Shown here piece after piece: positions 34,736 through 43,493 of a stretch of DNA of 64,000 nt. The notes below the pieces were generated by a model, which was given only the letters and a program-made list of their open reading frames with translations, was not told where the DNA came from and searched no databases. The position numbers and the translations under genes are program-made. Source of the stretch: Clostridiaceae bacterium (GTDB taxonomy: Bacteria > Bacillota > Clostridia > Clostridiales > Clostridiaceae); the NCBI GenBank assembly GCA_902363375.1, contig CABIZX010000002.1:715699-779698 (forward strand). The letters run 5' to 3'. Each line of letters starts with the position of its first letter. Position 1 is the first letter of the stretch.

Positions 34736-35080
34736 TTATTTTCTCTTTTTAAAAACTACGATTACATTTAGTATAAAAATAATAAGACTTCCAATTGATA
34801 AAAGTATAAGTGCATTTGACCAATTTGTATTAACTAAGGCGTTGTTATCTGCTAATACACCTTGAAATATTAGTCCTCCAATCATTGCTAGACCACATAA
34901 AATATCTATAATTAAATCATAGCTTTGGATTAATCTATGATTAGAATTATCATTAGAGGCGTTTTTTCTAATACATATTGCTTTATAAAAATTTAAAGAT
35001 ATAACTATGAATAACACAATATAAGCAAAGAATACAAATCTAAAATAAGACATAACATCAGTTAAAGGATCAATTACCAT
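34736..35080 (-). CDS. Three-helix membrane protein
   Basis: A 114-residue protein with three hydrophobic helices (YFRFVFFAYIVLFIVISL; IIDILCGLAMIGGLIFQGV; ALILLSIGSLIIFILNVIVVF) and a basic tail KKRK. RBS GGAGG is 7 bases upstream of the ATG. No family is recognised. It may form a transcript with the two downstream minus-strand genes. Confidence 0.7.
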   Translation of the reverse strand: MVIDPLTDVMSYFRFVFFAYIVLFIVISLNFYKAICIRKNASNDNSNHRLIQSYDLIIDILCGLAMIGGLIFQGVLADNNALVNTNWSNALILLSIGSLIIFILNVIVVFKKRK

Positions 35081-35232
35081 TTTGGTACCTCCATTTATTT
35101 TTTAAAATTGGTATATAGAAAATAACAATAGAAGTTTAAATAAAATAGTTTTATCTATATTATAGCATGTATTGAAATGTTATACTTATTTCATGCTTAA
35201 AAGTATATATTTTTGACTTGAATTTCAATGCA

Positions 35233-35261
35233 AAAAATAAAAAGGACACTTTAGTGTGTCC
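35233..35261 (-). terminator. Intrinsic terminator of the small secreted protein gene
   Basis: GGACAC...GTGTCC followed on the minus strand by TTTTTATTTTTTG. Confidence 0.75.
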
Positions 35262-35262
35262 G

Positions 35263-35580
35263 CTAGTTAATGTATATTCGACCATTACCAGCTATTATAA
35301 CTTTATATTCTGGCTTAAGAGGAACTAAATTATATTTTTGTGATTTTGGGCATAGGCGTATAACTTGTATTGCAATGAGATTTTCATTAAGGACAATAAG
35401 ATAAGTACTAGCATCTGGCGAAATATTTTGAGCATAGTAAGTAGGATTTTTACTAGGAACGAAGTCTTTTACAGTGTAAACTCCCTCTTCAAATACATTG
35501 GAAGCAAACACAGGTATTGAAATAAATGTAATAAATATCAATGTAATTACAACCATTAATATGGCAATAGTTTTTTTCAT
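35263..35580 (-). CDS. Small secreted protein with signal peptide
   Basis: A 105-residue exported protein. Residues 1-27 are a signal peptide (MKKTIAILMVVITLIFITFI then PVFA, a likely signal peptidase I site). The mature part is beta-rich (TYLIVLNENLIAIQVIRL; YKVIIAGNGRIYIN). The start at 35580 follows AAAGGTGATG. No family is recognised; similar short secreted proteins occur in Bacillus and Clostridium. Confidence 0.75.
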   Translation of the reverse strand: MKKTIAILMVVITLIFITFISIPVFASNVFEEGVYTVKDFVPSKNPTYYAQNISPDASTYLIVLNENLIAIQVIRLCPKSQKYNLVPLKPEYKVIIAGNGRIYIN

Positions 35581-35604
35581 AGTATAATCATCACCTTTCA
35601 GCAA

Positions 35605-36043
35605 TAGTTTGTGTAGTGAAAATAATAATATGCAGATTTGGGATTGAATAATGGGATTTAATGTGAGTCGGAATATTTCTATTTATCTCTTATTTTATAT
35701 TCTAAACTTATATATAATGAAAAAGCAGATTTATTATATATAACGTTGAGTAATACTTTATTAAATATTATTAATGTAAAATATATCATTCAGCAAACTT
35801 ACTAGATTCAGAATTATAAGACTAGTTAAATTTATAAATTATATAAGAAAGGGCTATAAAACAAATTGACTTTTATAAAGAAACATAGTAGGATGTATAA
35901 AGAATTGAATAATAAATTTAAGTGAACGACACATGTAGTGCTTTGCACGTAAATCTGATTACGGTACAAAATGCTCATGGTGTCTTTTTTGTCGTTCAAA
36001 ACAGAAGAAATAGTAATTTAAGTAAGAGAAAGGAGTATGATTT
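35605..36043 (+). other. Intergenic stretch with a large terminator-like hairpin
   Basis: AT-rich for 300 bp with nothing recognisable, then the long folded segment at 35924-35997 and an AAAGGAG ribosome site for the next gene. Confidence 0.5.
35924..35997 (+). ncRNA. Large nested hairpin with U tract upstream of DUF2798 gene
   Basis: GACACATG (35928-35935) pairs with CATGGTGTC (35976-35984), followed by TTTTTT; GAACGAC (35924-35930) also pairs with GTCGTTC (35991-35997). Inside, GTGCTTTGCACGTAA pairs imperfectly with TTACGGTACAAAATGC. It is either an unusually elaborate terminator or a transcription-attenuating RNA; no known class was recognised. Confidence 0.45.
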
Positions 36044-36535
36044 ATGCCGACAACAAAATTTCAAAAAGTAGTTTTTGCTTTTATAACGGTAATAATAACC
36101 GTTCATTTATTCGTTTTTTACAATATTGCCATAGAAATGGGGAGAATGTCTAATGAAGTATTTATATTATCTAGAAATGTAATTATCATTGAATTTATAT
36201 TTGCTTTTTTACTTGAAATATTTATTGCAGGTCCACTTTCAGAGAAATTAGCTTTTAAAGTTGTAAATCCAAGAGAAGATAAGCCGTATATAGTTACTAC
36301 AGCAATAATATGTGCAACAGTAGGTTTAATGTGTCCTATGATGACCTTTGTTGCAACTATTCTATATAACGGTATAACCATAGAATTTTTAGCACAGTGG
36401 ATGGAGAAAATAGTATTTAATTTTCCATTTGCATTTTTTACACAATTATTTTTCATTCAGCCTTTTGTAAGATTTATATTTGGTGTGATTTTTAAGAAGC
36501 AGTTAAAGAATGAAAATCAGTATGAAGTTGTGTAA
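36044..36535 (+). CDS. DUF2798 membrane protein
   Basis: A 163-residue protein with four membrane helices in two hairpins, opening MPTTKFQKVVFAFITVIITVHLFVFYNIA, typical of DUF2798. The pattern repeats in the second half (IVTTAIICATVGLMCPMMTF). Function unknown. RBS AAAGGAG is 8 bases upstream, and a perfect 18-bp terminator follows. Confidence 0.85.
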   Translation: MPTTKFQKVVFAFITVIITVHLFVFYNIAIEMGRMSNEVFILSRNVIIIEFIFAFLLEIFIAGPLSEKLAFKVVNPREDKPYIVTTAIICATVGLMCPMMTFVATILYNGITIEFLAQWMEKIVFNFPFAFFTQLFFIQPFVRFIFGVIFKKQLKNENQYEVV

Positions 36536-36609
36536 ATATATTTAATTTCATATCCTAAAATTAAGAGTAATCCCAACATAACCATAAGATATTAATAATG
36601 AGACTATGA

Positions 36610-36662
36610 AAATAGCTACAATAATTTAGAAGACTATTCCAAATTATTGTAGCTATTTGTAT
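36610..36662 (+). terminator. Intrinsic terminator, 18-bp perfect stem
   Basis: AAATAGCTACAATAATTT pairs with AAATTATTGTAGCTATTT, followed by GTATTT. Confidence 0.8.
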
Positions 36663-36738
36663 TTAAATGAGTATTATTTCTTAGCAAAATTTACATCTTA
36701 CTTAAATATAGAACTTATATTAACTTTAAAGCGGTATA

Positions 36739-37035
36739 TTACTTATTGAACCATTCACTAGGTGATGGATTAAAGTAATGATGTGTGAACTCTATAATCT
36801 TATAATCTTGAATACCAGAAACTTTAAAAGGTTCAGAAGCTAAGTAGTCCTCTACGTTTTTAATAGATTCAGCCTTCATAACAAATAACCCACCGCTCAT
36901 ATTTTCTTTAAGCCCAGACATTAATATTAAGCCTTTATCCATTGCTTTTTGAGTATAGGCCATGTGCTCCTTCATAGTATTTTCATCAATCGGACCCTGA
37001 TTTTTTAACATACCTTCAACAATAAAATATTTCAT
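36739..37035 (-). CDS. YciI-family protein
   Basis: A 98-residue protein of the YCII-related dimeric alpha/beta-barrel fold (MKYFIVEGMLKNQGPIDENTMKEHMAYTQKAMDKGLILMSGL...AESIKNVEDYLASEPFKVSGI). Members often carry a His-Asp pair in the centre and are thought to bind or convert small molecules; the His of KEHM is present. RBS GGAGG is 10 bases upstream of the ATG. Confidence 0.88.
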   Translation of the reverse strand: MKYFIVEGMLKNQGPIDENTMKEHMAYTQKAMDKGLILMSGLKENMSGGLFVMKAESIKNVEDYLASEPFKVSGIQDYKIIEFTHHYFNPSPSEWFNK

Positions 37036-37144
37036 ATAATGTCAACCTCCCTTAACTAAATATGATAAATATATTATACATCATAGATTAGATAAAGATT
37101 CAATTTTATGATATACAGGATTTATCTAATATATTCTATCATGT

Positions 37145-37246
37145 TCATTTTTCATCATCTTTTAAATAAGAATTCCAAGATTCTTTTCTATAAATATCTT
37201 TTATCGATTCAATCATTGATGAGTTAAACTCTTTATAGTTAATCAT
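37145..37246 (-). pseudogene. Truncated GNAT gene (N-terminal 33 codons only)
   Basis: With a good ribosome site (AAAGGTGG) it reads MINYKEFNSSMIESIKDIYR-KESWNSYLKDDEK and stops. This is a typical opening of GNAT proteins, but the catalytic part is gone. It follows the AraC gene by 30 bp and was probably its operon partner. Confidence 0.6.
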
Positions 37247-37276
37247 AAATTTGATTACCACCTTTAAGATTTAATT

Positions 37277-38146
37277 TTATTTTTTTATAATAGCAATCCA
37301 AACTTCTTGATGATTTTCTTGCATATAACATTCAATAACAGGCAGATCTGCTAATTCATATCCAGAGTTAGGGAGCCATTCACTATAGAATTGCTTATAA
37401 ACCTTTTGCGTCGCATCAGGTAATTCTCCATTAGCTTCAAAGATTGCCCAAGTTGCAGTAGGATATGAAAACTCCTTCATTCCCTCAATAGGTAGAACAT
37501 GTTCACATTCTGGCACGTCAACATGATTTGTTACTGCAACAATGTATTCCATGTATTCAGATTCTCCCCATTGACCTCCTTGAGCAATTCCTAGAAATCC
37601 TGAAGGTCTGTAATCAGGAAAGTTATCTAGGAACATTTTCATAGTTCCATCTTTCCATGAATTTTCCCATATGCCAGGGATCACCTCAAAGGCTTCGGAT
37701 GTTTTCACTTTGTGAGATACTCCCATTACTTTAAAGGCAGGCCATTGTTCAATTTGATAATTCATATGATTTTCTCCTTTTATTGTAATTTGAAAGGAGA
37801 GTTTAGGACAGGATTTTAACTGCACCGTTTCATTTCTAACACTTGAAGGTAGCACCCCATGAAAGTTTTTGAATGCTCTAGTAAAGGAATCTTGAGATTC
37901 ATATCCATACTTTAAAGAGATATTAATTATTCTTTCAGAGCTATTTAATAAATCAAAGGCTGCCATGGTTAAGCGTCTATTTCTTATATATTCAGATAGA
38001 GGTTTGTCTGCTATATATGAGAACATTCTTTGGAAATTATAAACAGAGCATCCCGCAATTCTTGAAATAGTATCATAGGATATTTCACCATCTAGATTTT
38101 CTTCTATATAGTTTATAGATTCATTTAAATTTTTTACCCAATCCAT
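37277..38146 (-). CDS. AraC-family regulator with GyrI-like effector domain
   Basis: A 289-residue activator. The two helix-turn-helix motifs lie at the N-terminus (about 1-105; YDTISRIAGCSVYNFQRMFSYI and RIINISLKYGYESQDSFTRAFKNFHGV), followed by the GyrI-like drug-binding domain (about 125-289, MNYQIEQWPAFKVMGVSHKV...). This is the Rob/BltR-like architecture for multidrug response. The start at 38146 follows GGGAG by 8 bases. It heads a transcript that runs into a truncated GNAT. A paralogue is at 42463. Confidence 0.92.
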   Translation of the reverse strand: MDWVKNLNESINYIEENLDGEISYDTISRIAGCSVYNFQRMFSYIADKPLSEYIRNRRLTMAAFDLLNSSERIINISLKYGYESQDSFTRAFKNFHGVLPSSVRNETVQLKSCPKLSFQITIKGENHMNYQIEQWPAFKVMGVSHKVKTSEAFEVIPGIWENSWKDGTMKMFLDNFPDYRPSGFLGIAQGGQWGESEYMEYIVAVTNHVDVPECEHVLPIEGMKEFSYPTATWAIFEANGELPDATQKVYKQFYSEWLPNSGYELADLPVIECYMQENHQEVWIAIIKK

Positions 38147-38291
38147 TCGTCTCACTCCCAATTTAATAGTACCTTTTTTAGTGTAGATATACCCGATACT
38201 TCATGCCGCATTTTGTAGGCTTATTAAGTTTGCTTAATTATACTAATATATTTGTATATATAATACATACATCTATCCAAGAAAAAACATG

Positions 38292-38909
38292 CTAATTTTC
38301 CAAGCTTAGCAGTTTATTTATGAATTTTATTATATCTTTCTCTATGATAGGATAATCATTATTTAAGTAGAGTTTATTCCAAATGAAATATTTCTTCTCT
38401 AAAATTTTATTATTAATATCAATATTGTTATTAATTAATTGATGGATTAGTAACTTTTCTATAAGGGCAATTTCTGAATTAGCTTTTGTATTTTGTTTAG
38501 ATAAATCTTCTGATAGAGGAAAGAAGTTCATAAATTTTTCAACTATATTGTCATCCTTGCTAACAATTATCGTAAGAGAGCTATCCCAAGCAACAATTTC
38601 AAAGGTAGAAAGAGGATGTTGAAGTTTTACATTATCTTCCCAGAATCCTTCATGACCATCTGCAAAGGGTAGCTCATATTTAAGAACCTCGTCAAGAGAA
38701 ATTTCTTTTGAGAATCCTGATAGTACACCCCAAATAAATTGAAAATTTTCTTTGCTAACAATTTCGGTAAACTGATTACCAGAAAGCCAAATATAATCCT
38801 TTGAAAACAAGTTATTAATTTTTTCATCTTTGGGATAACATTCACAATCTGTTATTAGCCAATTATATTTTAGTTGTTCATTATCTATTGAGTTAAAAAT
38901 CTTTTTCAC
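38292..38909 (-). CDS. Hypothetical protein, possibly longer at the N-terminus
   Basis: A 205-residue soluble protein not recognised, with conserved-looking phrases KYNWLITDCECYP, LPFADGHEGFWED and STFEIVAWDSSLTIIVSKDD. The only standard start is a GTG at 38909 without a nearby ribosome site. The same frame reads on upstream as a plausible protein (EGEIIKSAILEKGENYYTN) to about 38975, with GAAGGTGAG in front of two ATT codons, so a non-standard start or a lost start codon is possible. It follows the GNAT gene at 38981 by less than 10 bp if so. Confidence 0.6.
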   Translation of the reverse strand: MKKIFNSIDNEQLKYNWLITDCECYPKDEKINNLFSKDYIWLSGNQFTEIVSKENFQFIWGVLSGFSKEISLDEVLKYELPFADGHEGFWEDNVKLQHPLSTFEIVAWDSSLTIIVSKDDNIVEKFMNFFPLSEDLSKQNTKANSEIALIEKLLIHQLINNNIDINNKILEKKYFIWNKLYLNNDYPIIEKDIIKFINKLLSLEN

Positions 38910-38980
38910 ATTGGTATAATAATTTTCACCTTTTTCTAATATAGCACTTTTAATAATCTCACCTTCTACAATCTTTATTA

Positions 38981-39442
38981 TTATTTATGTAAGATAAATT
39001 TTTGATTGGGGTAGTTAAATTCATTTACCAGCTCAGCTTCTTTGAATCCGTACTTTTTGTATAATGCCCTTGGTGCAGTTCCCTTTATATCACATTCTCT
39101 AAAGGTTATAACAGATATATCTGTATTATAAGGAAAACATGATAACATTTTTTCAATCATTGAAGATGCAAGTCCTTTTCTACGATGTTCTGGATGAACT
39201 GCCATAAAAGAAAGGCATTTTGAATTATAAGGAAATAGCATAACGCCAACAATATCATCTTTATACTTTACACAAAGAGCTGTTTTTCTTTTTATATTTT
39301 TAATTACAGTTTCTCTATAACTAGTTATATCTTCAGGTGTATATAGTCCTGGAAAGTTATCTTTAACAATATTAATCATGTTAATCCAAGAGTTTACATT
39401 ATTCATTTCTGCATAACATAAAGAATATTCACTGCTTATCAT
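38981..39442 (-). CDS. GNAT acetyltransferase
   Basis: A 153-residue acetyltransferase with the complete acetyl-CoA motif LSFMAVHPEHRRKGLASSMIEKML (HRRKGLA, about 77-100) and the terminal ALYKKYGFKEAELV. RBS AAAGGAG is 9 bases upstream of the ATG. It lies just upstream of an unknown protein gene on the same strand. The substrate is unknown. Confidence 0.9.
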   Translation of the reverse strand: MISSEYSLCYAEMNNVNSWINMINIVKDNFPGLYTPEDITSYRETVIKNIKRKTALCVKYKDDIVGVMLFPYNSKCLSFMAVHPEHRRKGLASSMIEKMLSCFPYNTDISVITFRECDIKGTAPRALYKKYGFKEAELVNEFNYPNQKFILHK

Positions 39443-39546
39443 ACTGTATGACTCCTTTAATTTAATCTACTTAAGATTTTTTATTATTCTATAGTTTTAA
39501 ATTTAAATAATAGCCCTTGTTATGATTATAGAAGAGATAATTGACT

Positions 39547-40017
39547 TTATTCTATTTCTTTTAAGTGCTGAAGATGTATTCCTATATGCCCAATACCAAG
39601 AATTATTATAGATATAATCATCCAAATTACTTTTCCGTAGATCCCTAATAATAAAAATGCAGCAACTGGTAGGGTAGCACCAGGAACAGGAACTCCACAG
39701 AAACTTCTATAGAAATTTTTTAAAGTATGCTCTCCCTTGAAATATCTAATCCAATACATTTCATATAGAATCATTAAGAGAAAAGAGAGAATTAGCCATA
39801 AACTCCATAAAGAAAATGGAGTAAGATTTAAATTAGAAAAAATTAAAGCACAACAGGTTACAAATACTTGTCCAATGCGCTCAAATAAAAGTAATATCTT
39901 ATTTTCATTGTTATAGTTATAACCTAATGGTTGATGTTTCGTCCATGCAATATTTGGAATAAATAGCATTAAGAGATAGGTTAATCCCACATATGAAAAT
40001 CCTAAATCTCCAATCAT
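39547..40017 (-). CDS. Five-helix membrane protein
   Basis: A 156-residue protein with about five membrane helices and a conserved-looking loop WTKHQPLGYN and FCGVPVPGATLPVAAFLLLGIYGKVIW. It ends in an amphipathic tail HIGIHLQHLKEIE. RBS GGAGGG is 6 bases upstream of the ATG. The family is known to me only as hypothetical Firmicutes membrane proteins. Confidence 0.75.
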   Translation of the reverse strand: MIGDLGFSYVGLTYLLMLFIPNIAWTKHQPLGYNYNNENKILLLFERIGQVFVTCCALIFSNLNLTPFSLWSLWLILSFLLMILYEMYWIRYFKGEHTLKNFYRSFCGVPVPGATLPVAAFLLLGIYGKVIWMIISIIILGIGHIGIHLQHLKEIE

Positions 40018-40087
40018 AAAGTACCCTCCAAACTAAATTATCTCCTCTTATTTTAACTAATTATTAGTTTATTTCGAATCTTATTTA

Positions 40088-40288
40088 TCAAAAGGCATAA
40101 TGTAAATACAATGCTAACATGACAAGAACTAATAGAACTAGCATATTAACTATTAAAAATGTTATATCTATAATTATTAGTATTTTTTTATATTTACTTA
40201 TAGGGTATTTTTTAGTTAATAGATGATAAAAAAATAAACTTAAGATTATAAAGGAAATATTAACTAAAAATATTATCAATGTATCCAT
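40088..40288 (-). CDS. Small two-helix membrane protein
   Basis: A 66-residue protein with two strongly hydrophobic helices (LIIFLVNISFIILSLFFYHLL and IIIDITFLIVNMLVLLVLVML) and a short basic loop KKYPISKYKK between. GGAG lies 8 bases before the ATG, which supports expression. No family. Confidence 0.6.
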   Translation of the reverse strand: MDTLIIFLVNISFIILSLFFYHLLTKKYPISKYKKILIIIDITFLIVNMLVLLVLVMLALYLHYAF

Positions 40289-40598
40289 TTGAGTTTCTCC
40301 ATTCTAGCTACAGTTATAGTAGCTTGTTATCAATTTCTGTGATTATGGTATTATCTGTTTTAAATTTAGTCATTTCATTAAAAGGTGTATTAGTTGAATT
40401 TTATTTTCTATGTTCCAATCAGTTTGTCAATGTCTTATTAGGAATAACTTCATATAAGTAGCCTCCCTAATATTTGCTTGTAATTCAGTTAAAATAAGAT
40501 ATATTGTCTATATAATAACAAATTTTAGAATAATATACCATAAGGGATGAAAAATTATGTAGGGGGATATGCAAATATATGTTGTTTAATATGAAAAA

Positions 40599-40859
40599 AT
40601 GCAGCAAAATTCTCAAATAATAAAAGACTGGGGAGTATGTATTGATGAAGAAAAAGATTATGGATATCCTAGCATTGACAATTTGAAAGGGTTACAAGAT
40701 GACTTAAATCAGTACTATGATTTATTTATCGTAGTACAAAATGCTAATAACTATTATATTGGGGGAATTCCATTGAAGAATTTTAACAGTTCCCATGTTG
40801 CTCAGTCTATATCTAATATAATGTATAATTCATATTTTAAGGGGATTAGAGAATATTAG
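40599..40859 (+). CDS. Short hypothetical protein
   Basis: An 86-residue soluble protein (IIKDWGVCIDEEKDYGYPSI...; NANNYYIGGIPLKNF). No ribosome site is visible in front of the ATG and an in-frame stop lies three codons upstream, so this may be the end of a decayed longer gene. No family recognised. Confidence 0.4.
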   Translation: MQQNSQIIKDWGVCIDEEKDYGYPSIDNLKGLQDDLNQYYDLFIVVQNANNYYIGGIPLKNFNSSHVAQSISNIMYNSYFKGIREY

Positions 40860-40929
40860 GATCTCTAACCTCCTTATAGAAGGAAATCTTTATCTTCCTA
40901 TATACCTCAATTATTTTTATATTTCAGAT

Positions 40930-41307
40930 TTATTTTCTATTACCATCTTTATCGAAAGTCCTCTTCAAAGCTTTTTCAGTAGGAAAGATAGAACCGATTA
41001 AAAAGACAAGCTGAACACCAGAAAGTACCATACTTACATTTCCAACAACGCTTTCATTTTTCCCAATTACAAGTAGCATTGCTATGGCAGTAATAACAAG
41101 CATAGTCCATCCTAAAGTTACCCATAGCTTTCCACAATAATGATGTGCAAACTTCCAAGTATCTTTATTTTTCATTGACATAGTGGTTCGATATCCAAAA
41201 ACTCCATTGATTTCTTTTGGAGCACTCTTTGAGAAGTATTTACCGAAGCCAAGCATTGTAAGAGGAATTAATAAATTTATGAGAGACATAAAAATCCAAA
41301 ACCCCAT
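40930..41307 (-). CDS. SdpI-family membrane protein
   Basis: A 125-residue protein of the SdpI/YhfL family: helix MGFWIFMSLINLLIPLTMLGFG, then the signature INGVFGYRTTMSMKNKDTWKFAHHYCGKLW, then two more helices. SdpI gives immunity to the SdpC toxin in Bacillus; here no toxin gene is nearby, so a signalling or immunity role is only inferred. RBS AAAGGAG is upstream of the ATG. Confidence 0.88.
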   Translation of the reverse strand: MGFWIFMSLINLLIPLTMLGFGKYFSKSAPKEINGVFGYRTTMSMKNKDTWKFAHHYCGKLWVTLGWTMLVITAIAMLLVIGKNESVVGNVSMVLSGVQLVFLIGSIFPTEKALKRTFDKDGNRK

Positions 41308-41860
41308 TTTAATATTACTCCTTTAAATATTGATATTATCAATATATTAACATAGAGTAGGAACAAAAGCTATCAAAGAAACTTTCTATAAATATGAATA
41401 ACCTGCATCATCTTAAAGCTAAGAGATTTATATAAATTATCAGCTTTCTCATTATCATCTATGCATCCATATTTTACAAAATTTCGTACCATAAATAAAA
41501 GCCTCATTACAGGCAGTATACATTGCGATTAGGACTTGCAAAATTTATATACATTGTAACAAGTATTAGAATAAAGTACCATTTGATTTTATCTAATAAA
41601 TTCTAATATACTAATTATGTGCGTTATACAAAATAATTACATATAATGATATAATTACATTATGGCTGAATTATATCTATTGTAGGAATGAAATAAGAGC
41701 GAATAAGAAAATATTTATAATATAATTTAATGAACTTTTTATGATTTTAAATATATAAAGTTTTGAATTCTTATATAGCAACTTTTAATTATATATAAAA
41801 AGGGTGTGAGTATTAGTAAGGCTGTTTATGTATAATACAGTTTCTTACTAAAAATTAATT
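41308..41860. other. 553-bp intergenic region with GNAT relic and hairpin leader
   Basis: Holds a minus-strand GNAT C-terminal relic (41373-41492), about 250 bp of AT-rich sequence with nothing recognisable, and a hairpin at 41813-41851 between a ribosome-site-like AGGGTGTGAG and the lipoprotein ATG. Confidence 0.5.
41373..41492 (-). pseudogene. C-terminal fragment of a GNAT gene
   Basis: Reads NFVKYGCIDDNEKADNLYKS then LSFKMMQVIHIYRKFL and stop, the usual end of a GNAT fold. There is no start codon or ribosome site, and the upstream reading is frameshifted (AMYTACNEAFIYG in another frame). Confidence 0.55.
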
Positions 41861-42337
41861 ATGAAGTTTAGAAATATAAAATTCATTAGTTTGTTTGTTG
41901 TTACTTTAATTATTTTGATAGGTTGTTCCACAAAAACTGATGATAAAATTAATAGTGACAACAATTCACCTCAAGTTGTAGTAGAAAATTACTTTAAATA
42001 TTATAATGAAAAAAATAAAGATGGAGTAATTTCAACACTAACAGGGTGGCATGATGCACCAAATGTAGTTTGGGACTTCGACAATTTAGAGAGTATAAGG
42101 ATACTTAATATTGAGGAAGAGAAAAACGAGGATATTTTAAATGGATATTTAATGGATGGAAGAGGAAGTGTGAACGGAGCATCTAAAGAAAATGTTAAGA
42201 TATATAAGGTTAACTATGAAGTAAAATATAAAATAGATGGGGTAGGACCACAAGCTAGTGGAACATATGAATGGTGGTATTTTCTTATAAGAGAAGATGA
42301 AAATTCACCATGGTTAATAGACGATATGGGAGTATAA
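41861..42337 (+). CDS. Lipoprotein, DUF4829-like
   Basis: A 158-residue lipoprotein. The lipobox is LIGC at 19-22 after a hydrophobic signal (ISLFVVTLIILIG), so it is lipidated and surface-exposed. The mature domain (PQVVVENYFKYYNEKNKDGVISTLTGWH...IRILNIEEEK) looks like the NTF2-like DUF4829 family. No ribosome site stands directly before the ATG; AGGGTGTGAG is 50 bases upstream with a hairpin between. A perfect terminator follows at once. Confidence 0.8.
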   Translation: MKFRNIKFISLFVVTLIILIGCSTKTDDKINSDNNSPQVVVENYFKYYNEKNKDGVISTLTGWHDAPNVVWDFDNLESIRILNIEEEKNEDILNGYLMDGRGSVNGASKENVKIYKVNYEVKYKIDGVGPQASGTYEWWYFLIREDENSPWLIDDMGV

Positions 42338-42340
42338 TAA

Positions 42341-42375
42341 AAGGATGCCAAAGTATAAGATGGCATCCTTATTAT
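42341..42375 (+). terminator. Intrinsic terminator of the lipoprotein gene
   Basis: AAGGATGCCA pairs perfectly with TGGCATCCTT and is followed by ATTATTATTATT. Confidence 0.75.
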
Positions 42376-42462
42376 TATTATTGATATATATTATCAAAGT
42401 ATATTTGAGAAATTATATAATTTTATATATACGGTATTTTTATAACTCTATAACAGTTTAGC

Positions 42463-43329
42463 CTAAATCTTCTTTTTTACCGCAATCCAAATCTCACTAT
42501 GGACATTTGTTAGATTAGACATATCGCCATTAAAAGATATTTCGGGAGCCTCTACTAGTTCATAATCAGAGGATGGTAGCCATTCTGAATAAATTTTTCC
42601 CCAATTTTCTTGCAAAGCTTTCGGAAATTCACCTTGTGATGAGAAGATAGCCCATGTTAATTTGGGTACCTCAACAATATCAAACCCATAAAAATCATCA
42701 TGAAGACTACTAATTACACCTATTATATGGTCTATACTTCCTTGTTCTTGCATTCTACCTTCATCAAAATTGAATGATGCGCTTATGACATGGTGTGGGT
42801 AAAGATTAGCGAATTTATGCAAATCATTACGTTGAACTTGTGTAATACTTTCAGCCATCTTTTTAATTTCTGGATTTACTCCATTAAATATAATTGGCAC
42901 TCTTTTCTTTACTCCAACTATTTTGAAACTTTCCTTTTCCTCAATCTTATAATTCATATCTATTCCTCCTTGAATACTTAACTGAAAGGTAAGCTTAGGA
43001 AATGCTTTGAAACTTGATGTATTTTTTATTTCAGAGGGACTTTTTCCACACCACTCTTTAAAGGCACGAGAAAATCCATCGACAGAATTATATCCATATT
43101 TAAAGGCTGTTTCTGTAACTGATATATTCTCATTTTGCAATTCAAATGCTGAATTTGATAGTTTTCTATTGCGAATATAGTCATTCAAAGACATACCAGA
43201 TAGAAATGAGAAAATTCTACGAAAGTGATACTCTGAGATTCCTGCTATTCTTTCTATATCTTTAAAATCAATGAATTCCTGAAGATGAGTTTCTATATAA
43301 TCTAATACTTCATTTAAGTTCTTTAACAT
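42463..43329 (-). CDS. AraC-family regulator with GyrI-like effector domain
   Basis: A 288-residue regulator with the same layout as the one at 37277: two N-terminal helix-turn-helix motifs (FKDIERIAGISEYHFRRIFSFL; SVTETAFKYGYNSVDGFSRAFKEWCGKSPSEI), then a GyrI-like ligand domain (about 125-288, MNYKIEEKESFKIVGVKKRV). It probably activates detoxification genes on binding an amphipathic compound. RBS AAGGAGG is 9 bases upstream. Its target is not evident; the neighbouring gene on the same strand is a membrane protein. Confidence 0.92.
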   Translation of the reverse strand: MLKNLNEVLDYIETHLQEFIDFKDIERIAGISEYHFRRIFSFLSGMSLNDYIRNRKLSNSAFELQNENISVTETAFKYGYNSVDGFSRAFKEWCGKSPSEIKNTSSFKAFPKLTFQLSIQGGIDMNYKIEEKESFKIVGVKKRVPIIFNGVNPEIKKMAESITQVQRNDLHKFANLYPHHVISASFNFDEGRMQEQGSIDHIIGVISSLHDDFYGFDIVEVPKLTWAIFSSQGEFPKALQENWGKIYSEWLPSSDYELVEAPEISFNGDMSNLTNVHSEIWIAVKKKI

Positions 43330-43493
43330 GTTCTTAAGCCTCCTTACAAGATTTATTCTATAATAAAGGAATTTAAATCACCCGATGAAAAGTATATGTA
43401 ATGTATCGGATTGAAATATTTAAATGAAATCAAGATAATAAATATATTATATAAATAGTATAAACATATACCATGGAAAGATTTAATCATTTA

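Noticed and set aside
40279..40461. 60-codon plus-strand frame
   Set aside because: No ribosome site at its ATG and overlaps the start of a better-supported minus-strand membrane protein gene.
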